Positions 38,861 to 46,547 of a stretch of 64,000 bases of DNA are shown here, piece by piece. The first letter of the stretch is position 1. The number at the start of each line of letters is the position of its first letter. A model generated the notes under the pieces. That model did not search any database. It was not told the DNA's origin and worked only from the letters and a program-made list of their open reading frames with translations. This DNA comes from JAMXLO01 sp963791495 (lineage in GTDB: Bacteria > Pseudomonadota > Alphaproteobacteria > Acetobacterales > Acetobacteraceae), in contig CAWBST010000023.1 of NCBI GenBank assembly GCA_963791495.1, forward strand, positions 314,368 through 378,367. Reading direction: 5' to 3'. Position numbers and translations under genes: made by a program.

Positions 38861-39299
38861 CGAGGGCGAACAAGAATGTTGACCGATGCGGAAGCGGACT
38901 GGCTGCGGGGAGGCGTACGCCGCCGGACGCTGTGCGACTGGGTGCGCCGCATGGCCTCACGTCAGCGGATGAGCTCTGGTTGAGCACATTCGGGCTTGTC
39001 GTGGCTCGAATGGCTCGAATGGCTCGAATGGCTCGAATGGCTCGGGCCGCGCGGGATTGCGGTATGACAAGTCAAGGCCGACGTTGCACTGGTAGCGAGG
39101 ATTCATCCGCCCCGCGGAGATACTGTCATACGTGCGTTCAGCAAGGGCGGACATCGGCGGCACCACCGTAGCTTTATGTTGGCCCCTTTCCTGGGTCGTG
39201 TGGAGGTGTGTTAACCTGCCTGGTGACGCAAAGCCCTGGCAAGATAGTTGCGGCGCTGGGCGTTCAGCCGTCGGTCTCGTTGGGTTGGGGTCCGGGGAA
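38861..39299. other. Gene-poor region with a 9-bp tandem repeat
   Basis: Region after the defence operon. It includes a 35-codon frame starting at 38876 (MLTDAEADWLRGGVRRRTL) that cannot be supported as a gene, and the tandem repeat at 39002-39043. Nothing else recognised. Confidence 0.4.
39002..39043 (+). repeat. Short tandem repeat, 9-bp unit x4.7
   Basis: TGGCTCGAA repeated four times perfectly, followed by a partial fifth copy (TGGCTCG). A slippage-prone VNTR in apparently non-coding DNA. The minus strand would read as PFE-type tripeptide repeats, but that frame is not supported as a gene. Confidence 0.9.
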
Positions 39300-39764
39300 A
39301 TGTCATCCGATCCACAGGAGCCTCCGTCGCACAGCAAGCCAGAGGAGGACGGTGAAACGCTGGCTCAGCGCATGGTATCGCTCAGCGATGAGATGTGGAA
39401 ACTGTTCTGGGCTGCGGTGGAGCAAGTAGGACTAGAGCAGGCTTCTCGGCTATGGACGGCAACTCTCGATGAGCACACGCGAAAACGCGGCAGGCCGGCA
39501 AGGTCAGTATTGTCCAGTTGGGACGCGCTACTTCTAGAAGTATACGATAGAATGGTGACCGATCCCAATCCGGCAACCTTGACGAGGCATCTGGGGATGA
39601 GTTTTTACGAGAGCTCCAAAGGTCGGTATCAAAGTCCTGAAGCTGTTGAACGAAGACTCCGGCGACGCCTGGCTGAGCGGAAGGCCGGGAACTTGGTTCG
39701 AGAGGCGCGCGAAGGCTACGGGGTGCCCCGCTACAGGGTCCGGCCACCGTCGCGCGGACAATAA
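39300..39764 (+). CDS. Hypothetical island protein (154 aa)
   Basis: ATG 39300 starts MSSDPQEPPSHSKPEEDGET, a charged, probably disordered leader, followed by helical segments (EMWKLFWAAVEQVGLEQASR, SWDALLLEVYDRMVTDPNPA) and a very basic C-terminal part (RRLRRRLAERKAGNLVREAR). Composition suggests nucleic-acid binding or a scaffold role. No family recognised. It precedes the AlpA-like gene at 39885. Confidence 0.5.
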   Translation: MSSDPQEPPSHSKPEEDGETLAQRMVSLSDEMWKLFWAAVEQVGLEQASRLWTATLDEHTRKRGRPARSVLSSWDALLLEVYDRMVTDPNPATLTRHLGMSFYESSKGRYQSPEAVERRLRRRLAERKAGNLVREAREGYGVPRYRVRPPSRGQ

Positions 39765-39884
39765 ATCCGGCCCATTTTTGGTCAATCGCGCGTTCGGCAC
39801 CGATCGTTTATTTTCGTCCTTAATCGCATGCGTCGCAATTGCGGCCGTGGTTTGCAATGTATACGCCTGATCGGTGGAGGCAGC

Positions 39885-40187
39885 ATGGATAATGGCATCG
39901 AGAATCCGCTAATGGACGTGGCGCTCGTTGTTCCGCCACGACGAGCATGCAAAATGCTGAGCATTGGTCTCACGCGGTGCTATGAGTTGATTAACGCCGG
40001 TGAGATCGAGAGTTTCAAACACGGCAAGGCGCGCAAGATCACAGTTCGCTCAATCGAGGCTTACATCGCCCGTCATCTCGGCCTCCGCGATGGCCCCGGG
40101 CGAGAATATCAACATTGCGATCCTGTTCTCCGGCGGCAAGCCGCCGGAGACGGTCGACCCAATCGGAGCAATATTCATCGACCGTGA
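39885..40187 (+). CDS. AlpA-like/excisionase-type DNA-binding protein, copy 1
   Basis: A 100-residue protein with a MerR-superfamily/AlpA-like helix-turn-helix: VPPRRACKMLSIGLTRCYEL, INAGEIESFKHGKARKITVR, SIEAYIARHLG. Such proteins regulate integrase or replication genes in P4-like elements. ATG 39885 has GGTGGAGG close upstream. The C-terminal 30 residues are not shared with copy 2 and overlap the next frame, suggesting that the 3' end has drifted. Confidence 0.75.
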   Translation: MDNGIENPLMDVALVVPPRRACKMLSIGLTRCYELINAGEIESFKHGKARKITVRSIEAYIARHLGLRDGPGREYQHCDPVLRRQAAGDGRPNRSNIHRP

Positions 40188-40230
40188 TCTAATGGTCTGT
40201 CCCCCGCGTCGCGGCGTGCTTTATGTCTGA
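40090..40230 (+). pseudogene. Truncated partner ORF of AlpA-like copy 1
   Basis: Encodes MAPGENINIAILFSGGKPPE ... IDRDLMVCPPRRGVLYV then TGA. The intact paralogue at 41150-41473 reads LVERDPQVCQRHGMLYVRLAGG, so the TGA here sits where copy 2 has CGA (Arg): a C-to-T nonsense change. Open frame continues past the stop (LAAGMTISRS), which supports decay from a longer gene. Function unknown. Confidence 0.5.
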
Positions 40231-40267
40231 TTGGCCGCGGGAATGACGATCTCGCGATCACGCCCCG

Positions 40268-40402
40268 TGACCGAACAGATCACTCGGAGGGTAATTCAGG
40301 TTGGCTTTGTTGGTCCAGCTGAGGCTCCCTGAAGCTACTCCTTCAAACACACTATGCGAACGGTCAGATAGCACGAGAAGGCCAATGACGGGATGCCGGG
40401 AT
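40268..40402 (+). repeat. Direct repeat B, copy 1
   Basis: About 135 bp, roughly 80% identical by eye to 43643-43777 in the same orientation. The best-conserved block is CTTCAAACACACTATGCGAA, followed by CGTCAGA in copy 2 and GGTCAGA here. It follows the first AlpA-like module, just as copy 2 follows the second. Confidence 0.75.
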
Positions 40403-40726
40403 CCGGGAAGAACCGGACCAGTGGAGCACGCAGCAGGACAGGACGAAACCGAAGATGCTTACTTCCTCGTCGGTCCATTTCCCACGGATATCGACGCCTG
40501 TGCGTGGGGAGAGGAATAGGATGACGTTCACCCATACTGGCACGTCTTAAAACCGGGGAACGTTCAATTTGTCAATTACGGCGAAGACGACTGCAACTTC
40601 GACGGTCCGTACGGCGATCCTCGTTGGTATGTGCACTACGGGCTGCCCTTCGAGATCGCCCTGCCAGCGCTACGCCGGCCGGGATGGATTGGGCGGCGTG
40701 GGCATTCCTCCAAGTCTCATTTGTAA
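40385..40726 (+). pseudogene. Hypothetical protein interrupted by an in-frame TAG
   Basis: Frame from ATG 40385 reads ... DETEDAYFLVGPFPTDIDAC then AWGEE and TAG at 40517-40519. The same frame continues without a stop for 68 codons: DDVHPYWHVLKPGNVQFVNY, GEDDCNFDGPYGDPRWYVHY, GLPFEIALPALRRPG, to TAA at 40724-40726. The downstream part is strongly protein-like. A nonsense mutation is the simplest explanation. No family recognised. Confidence 0.45.
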
Positions 40727-40920
40727 ACCGTAATTTTACGGTCAAACTGGTCTATAGCGTATGGCCATAAGTCTATGGCCATGGTTACGGGGTTTGTGGC
40801 GGGGTTTTATTATTGCGATACGCGTTCGGCCATGAACGCGCGCATATTCATCCGCAAGAACGCGCATGCGCCCGGTTTCCGCAACCGAACCCGGCCGATC
40901 GAGCGGAGAAATATGAAGAT

Positions 40921-41166
40921 ATGATAAGAGATGGCCAGATAGTTGGCAAAACATGGGGTTGGGCCGCCTCGTCCGTGTCCCCGCTCGTCGTCCCACCGCG
41001 TCGGGCATGCGAGATGCTCAGCATAGGGCTGACCCGTTGCTACGAGCTTATCAACGCTGGTGAATTGGAGAGTTTCAAGGCCGGCAAGTCGCGGAAGATC
41101 ACCGTGAGATCGATTGAGGCCTATATCGACCGTCATCTCGGGCGCTGCCATGACGCTCGGGGATGA
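40921..41166 (+). CDS. AlpA-like/excisionase-type DNA-binding protein, copy 2
   Basis: An 81-residue paralogue of the protein at 39885: VVPPRRACEMLSIGLTRCYE, LINAGELESFKAGKSRKITV, RSIEAYIDRHLG. ATG 40921 is proposed; an upstream in-frame ATG at 40813 would add 36 residues without similarity to copy 1. Its end overlaps the next gene by 17 bp. Likely regulator of the downstream primase-helicase genes. Confidence 0.75.
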   Translation: MIRDGQIVGKTWGWAASSVSPLVVPPRRACEMLSIGLTRCYELINAGELESFKAGKSRKITVRSIEAYIDRHLGRCHDARG

Positions 41167-41473
41167 TAAGGCGCAAGTCGCCTTCGCGGACGGCGAGTTG
41201 ATAGAGGCGGTCGATGCCATTGAAGCGATACTCGTCGAGCGTGATCCGCAGGTATGCCAGCGGCACGGGATGCTTTACGTGCGATTGGCTGGTGGTACAG
41301 TTAGGGCGTCGGCAGCGCTGCTCAGAGTCCGCGCAATGCGCGTCGCTAGGTTCGTCAAACTGAATCCGCGACGAAAGTCTATGGACTATGCGGACCCCCC
41401 GCTGAAGTTGTTTAACGCACTGCTGCGCAAAGGCGAATGGCGCTTCCCAACCCTGGACGATGACCCGCGATAG
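41150..41473 (+). CDS. Hypothetical partner protein of AlpA-like copy 2
   Basis: A 107-residue protein (MTLGDDKAQVAFADGELIEA, VDAIEAILVERDPQVCQRHG, MLYVRLAGG ...). Its first half is paralogous to the truncated frame at 40090-40230. The C-terminal part contains DYADPPLKLFNALLRKGEWR. It lies between the AlpA-like regulator and the primase-helicase and overlaps the former, so it is part of that operon. Function unknown. Confidence 0.6.
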   Translation: MTLGDDKAQVAFADGELIEAVDAIEAILVERDPQVCQRHGMLYVRLAGGTVRASAALLRVRAMRVARFVKLNPRRKSMDYADPPLKLFNALLRKGEWRFPTLDDDPR

Positions 41474-41493
41474 TTGAGCCGGTAAAAGACCAT

Positions 41494-42834
41494 ATGACCA
41501 GTGAGACAGTCAAACTGACCACGCTGGCTGTCGTCGAAGCGCGGCCGCCGGCATTCAGTGATGAGGCGCTGGCGCTGGAGTTCGCAGCATTGCATGCAAA
41601 CGATCTGCGATACGTCGCGGTGTGGGGAAAATGGCTCAAGTGGGACGGCACGCGATGGAAACGAGACACCACTCTTCATGCCTACGACTTGGCCCGCGCA
41701 GTGTGTCGCGAAGCCAGTGAACGATGCAACTCCCCCAGTATAGCCAAGGCTATTGCGAGCGCTTCCACGGTAGCTGCTGTCGAACGACTGGCCAAAGCGG
41801 ATCGGCTTCTAGCAGCGACGACTGAACAGTGGGATTGCGACCCGTGGCTGCTCAACACGCCAGATGGAACCATCGACTTGAGCACCGGGCAAATGCGAGA
41901 GCATCGACGCGAGGATTACTGCACCAAAATCACGGCCGTAGGGCCAGGCGGCGAGTGCCCCCTGTGGCTTTCGTTCTTGAACCGCATTATGAGGAACGAC
42001 GAGGAAGTTATCCGCTTTCTCTGTCGTATAGCGGGTCTCGCATTGACGGGTCTAACACGCGACCATGCACTGTTCTTCCTCTATGGCGAGGGGGGCAACG
42101 GCAAAGGCGTCTTTATCGACTCTGTTGCCGGGGTGTTAGGCGACTATGCCCAGACCGCCCCGATCGAGACGTTTCTCGCCGCGAGCTTTGATAAGCACCC
42201 GACGGAGCTCGCCAGATTGTGCGGTGCGCGTTTGGTCACGGCTAGCGAGCCCGATGAAAACCGGTACTGGAGCGAAAGCCGAATTAAACTGCTAACGGGT
42301 GGTGATCGGATCGCGGCGCGGTTTATGCACCAGGACTTCTTCGAATACGATCCGCTGTTCAAGCTAGTTATTTCCGGCAATAGTCGGCCCAGCTTCCGAC
42401 GGATTAACAATGCGATCCGACGGCGGCTGCACATGGTACCGTTTAACGTAACGATACCTGCCGGTGAAGTCGACGATTCGCTACCCGAGAAACTCAGAGA
42501 GGAGTGGCCCGGCATTCTGGCGTGGATGATAGGCGGCTGCCTGGAGTGGCAGAGCATAGGGCTGGCGCCTCCGCCAGCGGTGCGCGAGGCGAGCGAAGGT
42601 TATCTAAGCGAAGAGGACACATTTGGGCACTGGATTGATGAGTGCTGCCATCGATCGTCTACCGGTTGGACGAACACGACCGAGCTTTATGCAAGTTGGT
42701 CGCGGCACGCAAGGGACGCAGGTGAGGAACCAGGAAGCCTGAAATTCTTTGTGCAGCAGATGGAGGACCGCGGATTTACTAAACGGCGGACTGGGTCCGC
42801 CCGTGGATTCGACGGTATAATCCTTCGACGATGA
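41494..42834 (+). CDS. D5/P4-type primase-helicase (SF3 ATPase)
   Basis: A 446-residue replication ATPase of the phage/plasmid D5-like family. A D5_N-type region (WLLNTPDGTIDLSTGQMREH, EDYCTKITAVGP) precedes the SF3 helicase core with Walker A GEGGNGKG (residues 198-205), Walker B-like LARLCGARLVTASEPDENRY, and motif C-type FKLVISGNSRPSF. No zinc-finger primase domain is obvious at the N-terminus. It probably supports autonomous replication of the excised island. Its TGA overlaps the ATG of the DUF5681 gene (ATGA). Confidence 0.92.
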   Translation: MTSETVKLTTLAVVEARPPAFSDEALALEFAALHANDLRYVAVWGKWLKWDGTRWKRDTTLHAYDLARAVCREASERCNSPSIAKAIASASTVAAVERLAKADRLLAATTEQWDCDPWLLNTPDGTIDLSTGQMREHRREDYCTKITAVGPGGECPLWLSFLNRIMRNDEEVIRFLCRIAGLALTGLTRDHALFFLYGEGGNGKGVFIDSVAGVLGDYAQTAPIETFLAASFDKHPTELARLCGARLVTASEPDENRYWSESRIKLLTGGDRIAARFMHQDFFEYDPLFKLVISGNSRPSFRRINNAIRRRLHMVPFNVTIPAGEVDDSLPEKLREEWPGILAWMIGGCLEWQSIGLAPPPAVREASEGYLSEEDTFGHWIDECCHRSSTGWTNTTELYASWSRHARDAGEEPGSLKFFVQQMEDRGFTKRRTGSARGFDGIILRR

Positions 42835-43628
42835 GGGGTGACGGTATGGACAAGGATCATCGCGTTGATGCGTCGAACGGGGTGACGCATGGTGACGGGT
42901 ATTCGAAAAGCGACGTTGTAGGTTCTACACGGTGTTTTCCAAAAACGTGTCATGATGTGTCACGCGGTGCGCCCGGCGGGGCCAACGACATGCTGGGCAA
43001 TGACGCCGTGGTATGGGGCCGCGGAACGCCGGCGGTTGCGTTGGACGTCCCGGCCGAATTGGCGATGGATTGCCTTTCCATTTCGTGTACTAAAACAAAC
43101 GAATTGCAACCGCGGCCCGACGACCGGTACCCCAACCGGTGGCGCAAGGGGCAGAGCGGCAACCCGAAGGGCCGTCCGCTGGGCTCACGACACCGGGCAA
43201 CGGTTCTGGCGGAAAGCCTGCTCGATGGGCAAACCGAGGAGCTAATCCAGAAAACTATCGAGCTTGCGTTGGGGGGCGATACTACGGCTCTGCGGCTGTG
43301 CATTGAACAAATCATCGCGCCACGGCGTGACCGGCCAGTGGATTTCAAGCTGCCGGCGCTCAATGGCGCGGAAGACGCGATGGTAGCGATGGGCACCATT
43401 GCTGATGGGGTTGCGACGGGGGACTTGGCGCCGGCTGAGGCAGCGGAGCTCGCAAAGGTCGTGGAGGTTTATCGCAGCGTGGTCGAGACTGCCGATATCG
43501 AGCGACGACTGTGTGCGTTGGAAGAGGCACGGCGGGGCGAACGTGAAGAAGAGCATCAAGAATTGATTGGCCAAACTGGAAGCAGCCACGCCTGGGCCCA
43601 GCACAAGCCCGGTAGTGTTGCAAATTAA
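42831..43628 (+). CDS. DUF5681-domain protein
   Basis: A 265-residue protein whose middle carries the DUF5681 signature RWRKGQSGNPKGRPLGSRHR at about residues 100-119, followed by helices (LIQKTIELALGGDTTALRLC, IEQIIAPRRDRP). DUF5681 proteins are common in prophages and often sit near terminase genes. The N-terminal 80 residues are low-complexity and may be a fused remnant. It is coupled to the primase-helicase by an ATGA overlap. No terminase large subunit is present here. Confidence 0.75.
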   Translation: MRGDGMDKDHRVDASNGVTHGDGYSKSDVVGSTRCFPKTCHDVSRGAPGGANDMLGNDAVVWGRGTPAVALDVPAELAMDCLSISCTKTNELQPRPDDRYPNRWRKGQSGNPKGRPLGSRHRATVLAESLLDGQTEELIQKTIELALGGDTTALRLCIEQIIAPRRDRPVDFKLPALNGAEDAMVAMGTIADGVATGDLAPAEAAELAKVVEVYRSVVETADIERRLCALEEARRGEREEEHQELIGQTGSSHAWAQHKPGSVAN

Positions 43629-43988
43629 TGGCGACGCTCCGCTGACCGAGCAGATCGCCCGGACGGTAATTCGGGTTAAGTTTGTTGGTCCAGCGGAGGT
43701 GACTGAAGCTATTCCTTCAAACACACTATGCGAACCGTCAGACTGCACGAGCAGGCCAGTGACGGGACGCCAGGACAGCGCCAAATCGAGGCGTGTTCGT
43801 GAGGACGTCTGGGGAAATTGCTCGATTCCACTATCGTGGCTGCGATGACGCGACGACAATCGGTATTCCAACCGACCGGCGAGTTCTTCCAGGCACAGGC
43901 ATGTTCGTGCAGGTGTGGAATACAGACGTCCTCGCCACGATGGCGCGCTCCGTGACCTAGTGGATAAAACTCGGAAAGGAGGGTTCCC
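43629..43988. repeat. Direct repeat B, copy 2 (43643-43777), and gene-free remainder
   Basis: The 135-bp copy 2 of repeat B lies at 43643-43777; the rest of this gap holds no supportable gene. An AAGGAGG ribosome site for the next gene is at its right edge. Confidence 0.7.
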
Positions 43989-44624
43989 ATGAACTGGGGG
44001 GATCGTATCAACGATTACGTAAGAGAAACTGGGTTCCCGAAGTGCTTATTTGTCGGAGCCGATGGCCGGGTGGTCGGCACATGGATCATGGGCAACGACT
44101 ATCGGGTGAAGTCAGAGTATTATGGCGGCTACCCGGCCGGTTATCTGCGCCGCGTTCGATCCCTATTCCCAGACAAGCGGCAAGTCCTTCATCTGTTCAG
44201 CGGCAAGGTGGATTTGGACGCATTCCCGGGTGAGACTGTCGATATCAATCTGGAGTTCAAACCCACTTACGTTGACGATGCACAGACATTGGCCAGGGTG
44301 CCGTTAGAGAAGTACGACCTTGTTTTGGCTGACCCGCCCTATAGCGTTGAAGACGCCGAGCGGTATCAAACGACAATGGTCAAGCGGAACCTGGTGATGC
44401 GCGTGCTGCAACGGCTTCCTATCGACGCGCATATAGTATGGCTTGATCAGGTGCTGCCAATGTATCGCAGGGACGCTTTCGACCAGGAAGCGGTCATAGG
44501 GATGGTGAAGTCCACTAATCATCGGTTCCGGGTGATCACGATATTCAGGCGTCGCGATGCTGCGATATCTCACAATGTAGCGGCAGCAACAAAGCGGCAG
44601 GAGGCGAAGCGGGTCGTGCAGTGA
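43989..44624 (+). CDS. Orphan DNA methyltransferase-like protein (DPPY)
   Basis: A 211-residue protein with the amino-methyltransferase catalytic tetrapeptide DPPY at residues 115-118 (LVLADPPYSVEDAERY). A motif-I-like segment HLFSGKVDLDAF at 68-79 and an acidic strand-2 region VDINLEFKP follow the alpha-type order. AAGGAGG lies just upstream of ATG 43989. No restriction endonuclease is nearby, so it may be a phage-type solitary adenine methylase. The motif I glycines are atypical, so activity is uncertain. Confidence 0.7.
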   Translation: MNWGDRINDYVRETGFPKCLFVGADGRVVGTWIMGNDYRVKSEYYGGYPAGYLRRVRSLFPDKRQVLHLFSGKVDLDAFPGETVDINLEFKPTYVDDAQTLARVPLEKYDLVLADPPYSVEDAERYQTTMVKRNLVMRVLQRLPIDAHIVWLDQVLPMYRRDAFDQEAVIGMVKSTNHRFRVITIFRRRDAAISHNVAAATKRQEAKRVVQ

Positions 44625-44649
44625 TGGAAGCGGCAGATCAGCTCTCCCG

Positions 44650-44880
44650 CGCCTCCCAATCTTCCAACCTTCACTAGATCGCACAATTTCCACAGCTTGG
44701 CCGTGCCCCGGCCGCCATTGCCGGCGTGCAGCGCAGGGTCTGGTAATGCGGACGAAATTGTAGTGCATGAAGTAGATTGCCATGCTGTAAGCATGGTTCT
44801 CAGCTTTCTTGCTGAACCCGTTCGTCAACCGTGTCATTCTGCGATTGCCCATCCGCGTGCGCCGCCTCATAAAGCGGTTG
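44650..44880 (-). pseudogene. IS1-type transposase C-terminal remnant
   Basis: The minus strand shows RRMTRLTNGFSKKAENHAYS then MAIYFMHYNFVRI, a stretch I recognise from the C-terminus of IS1-like transposases. Downstream pieces in other frames (CxxPAMAAG-like, GTAKLWKLCDLVKV) complete the usual ending. The N-terminal two thirds are missing and the frame is broken, so it is a dead fragment. Confidence 0.65.
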
Positions 44881-44892
44881 GCGAAGCTTGAA

Positions 44893-45075
44893 ATGAACGC
44901 CCCAAACCAAATCACCAAGAAGTTGTCTGCCTCGTTTGGTGACGACCCGGCGCCTGTCGATGCGCATAGCAGATCGATCATTCGCGTTCGGTTTGTGGGC
45001 GCGGATTATCCTCGGGCGGGCGGGCCACCAACGCCGCGCGGGCATCGTCGCAGTTACTCAGGAGCCGGCAATTAG
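44893..45075 (+). CDS. Small hypothetical protein (60 aa)
   Basis: A short frame MNAPNQITKKLSASFGDDPA ... RSIIRVRFVGAD followed by Pro/Arg-rich sequence. RxIIRVxFVG resembles the QIARTVIRVKFVGP reading within repeat B at about 43660, so it may be a related fragment. Weak support; could be chance. Confidence 0.25.
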   Translation: MNAPNQITKKLSASFGDDPAPVDAHSRSIIRVRFVGADYPRAGGPPTPRGHRRSYSGAGN

Positions 45076-45316
45076 GACCACATACCAGACTTGGAAGGGT
45101 GGCCGCAACTCCATATTACTGCGTTGCGCTTGAGCCTCTGCCCTACCCACTGGAAGGGCGGCATGCATAGACTACTCGCGTTTCTCCCCGCTTTGCGGGG
45201 TCTTGAGTGAGCTCCAAAGTCTTAGAACCTTTGCAACGCTCGATGGGCTGCTCAATATCCGTCCTGCGCATGTCCTTCGGGTAGGGTTTCGAGAACACGA
45301 GGCAAGAGACGACGTA

Positions 45317-45619
45317 CTATAAGCCTAAGGTGTCGCGCATCAGAAGTATTCTTTTCTCTGTCCCATCCTGCAATATAGCCTCGAGGAAGTTAGCTTCGGT
45401 CATATTCTCGACATTTCTCGCTCGTTCGAGCTCGATTCTAATCTTTTCTAGGTTCCGTTCCATCGCGCGGAGGTCTCTCATGCGCTTTCTTCTGGGGATC
45501 TCTGTTCGCGCACGAGGCAAAGAGCGGCTGCCAGCGTCGGTGATCAAGCTGATTTGTTTCACTTCGGCGCCACGCCTACGACAAGACGCCAGGCTGCCAG
45601 TCTCGCGGATGAACCGCAT
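45317..45619 (-). CDS. Hypothetical protein with coiled coil (100 aa)
   Basis: A 100-residue basic protein with a predicted coiled coil in the C-terminal half (MRDLRAMERNLEKIRIELER, ARNVENMTEANFLEAILQDG). Its start lies 54 bp after the stop of the 252-aa gene on the same strand, so both are likely one transcript. No family recognised. Confidence 0.5.
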   Translation of the reverse strand: MRFIRETGSLASCRRRGAEVKQISLITDAGSRSLPRARTEIPRRKRMRDLRAMERNLEKIRIELERARNVENMTEANFLEAILQDGTEKRILLMRDTLGL

Positions 45620-45672
45620 CCGGCGCTCTACTGAAGCGGTATGGTGGTGGCATGGACAGGCACGACTTCATC

Positions 45673-46431
45673 CTACTTCCTGAAGCTTAAGAGAGTTGCC
45701 CCGGCAGTGGCCGAATAGGCGGCTGTATCGGCACTCATGAAGCCGGCGATTTCGGCGCCGATGTTAATGACCGACACGCCTGCACCCATCGTCGAATAGG
45801 CAACGTTGATAACCTTCGCACGCCAAGTCATGCGTTTCTCCTCCATATTTATCTCCTCGGCGGCCTGGAGCAGTTTGGAAAAGGTCACCCTGGCCAGCCT
45901 GCAGACCTCTGCCTTGAATTCCTCCATTTTTCCGATGAGGTCGTCGGCTTCCGAAGCCTCTTCGTATTTGGCTTCCCGCTTTGGCAAGGGCACGCGCGCA
46001 CGTGTAGCTAGATGTGGCTCGCGATCCCTGCGCATCTCTCGCGCAGTCGCGATACACTCGATTAGCCTGCTTCGCGTTGACTTCTCTATCCCAACCTTTT
46101 CAAAGATCGAATTTTCCAGGTCGAGAAAATCATCAAAGTTTGCATCATCCCAGTCTATCTGTCCTGATTCCTCCTCTTTCACCTTAGGGTGGGCACGGGC
46201 GAGCGTACCGGCCGCCCGTGTCTGGTCTTTGAAAGTTTCTCTTGAGACTGCGGCCATATCCTCCTTCAATTTTTGCATGTCCAGGGAGTTCATCATCTCG
46301 CATGACAAAATAAAAATGCGCGCCATTGCCTCCTGCTTGGCGTCATTTTTGTACGCCGACTGGTAATCGATAAGCATTTGGTCAAGCATGTTCAGGCGAC
46401 GTGCGAATTGGTTAGGCAGACCAATATCCAT
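45673..46431 (-). CDS. Hypothetical protein with C-terminal membrane segment (252 aa)
   Basis: A mainly helical acidic protein (MDIGLPNQFARRLNMLDQML ... DWDDANFDDFLDLENSIFEK). It ends in a Gly/Ala-rich hydrophobic region (VINVAYSTMGAGVSVINIGA, EIAGFMSADTAAYSATAGAT) that could insert in a membrane. No catalytic motif was seen. AT-richer than the flanks and lying next to the integrase, it occupies a typical cargo position. A soluble sensor region with a membrane-active tail would fit an abortive-infection effector, but that is speculation. Confidence 0.6.
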   Translation of the reverse strand: MDIGLPNQFARRLNMLDQMLIDYQSAYKNDAKQEAMARIFILSCEMMNSLDMQKLKEDMAAVSRETFKDQTRAAGTLARAHPKVKEEESGQIDWDDANFDDFLDLENSIFEKVGIEKSTRSRLIECIATAREMRRDREPHLATRARVPLPKREAKYEEASEADDLIGKMEEFKAEVCRLARVTFSKLLQAAEEINMEEKRMTWRAKVINVAYSTMGAGVSVINIGAEIAGFMSADTAAYSATAGATLLSFRK

Positions 46432-46547
46432 TGTCGCAACCTCCTGTGTCTTGTTTCATGTGCGTATTAGTCCAGCGCCTTCACCCCCCTCGACGTGAAG
46501 GTAGAGCATGGTCGGGGGACCGGAGGCTGTCCAGCACTGACACGTCG

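Noticed and set aside
39002..39043. CRISPR-like array
   Set aside because: Units are 9 bp and directly adjacent with no spacers; no cas genes are nearby.
18535..40726. Amber recoding as an established trait of the island
   Set aside because: Only two cases, both in unrecognised genes, while many other island genes are damaged; nonsense mutation is the simpler reading.
42831..43628. DUF5681 protein as a terminase small subunit indicating a prophage
   Set aside because: No large terminase, portal, capsid or tail gene is present, so a prophage call is not supported.
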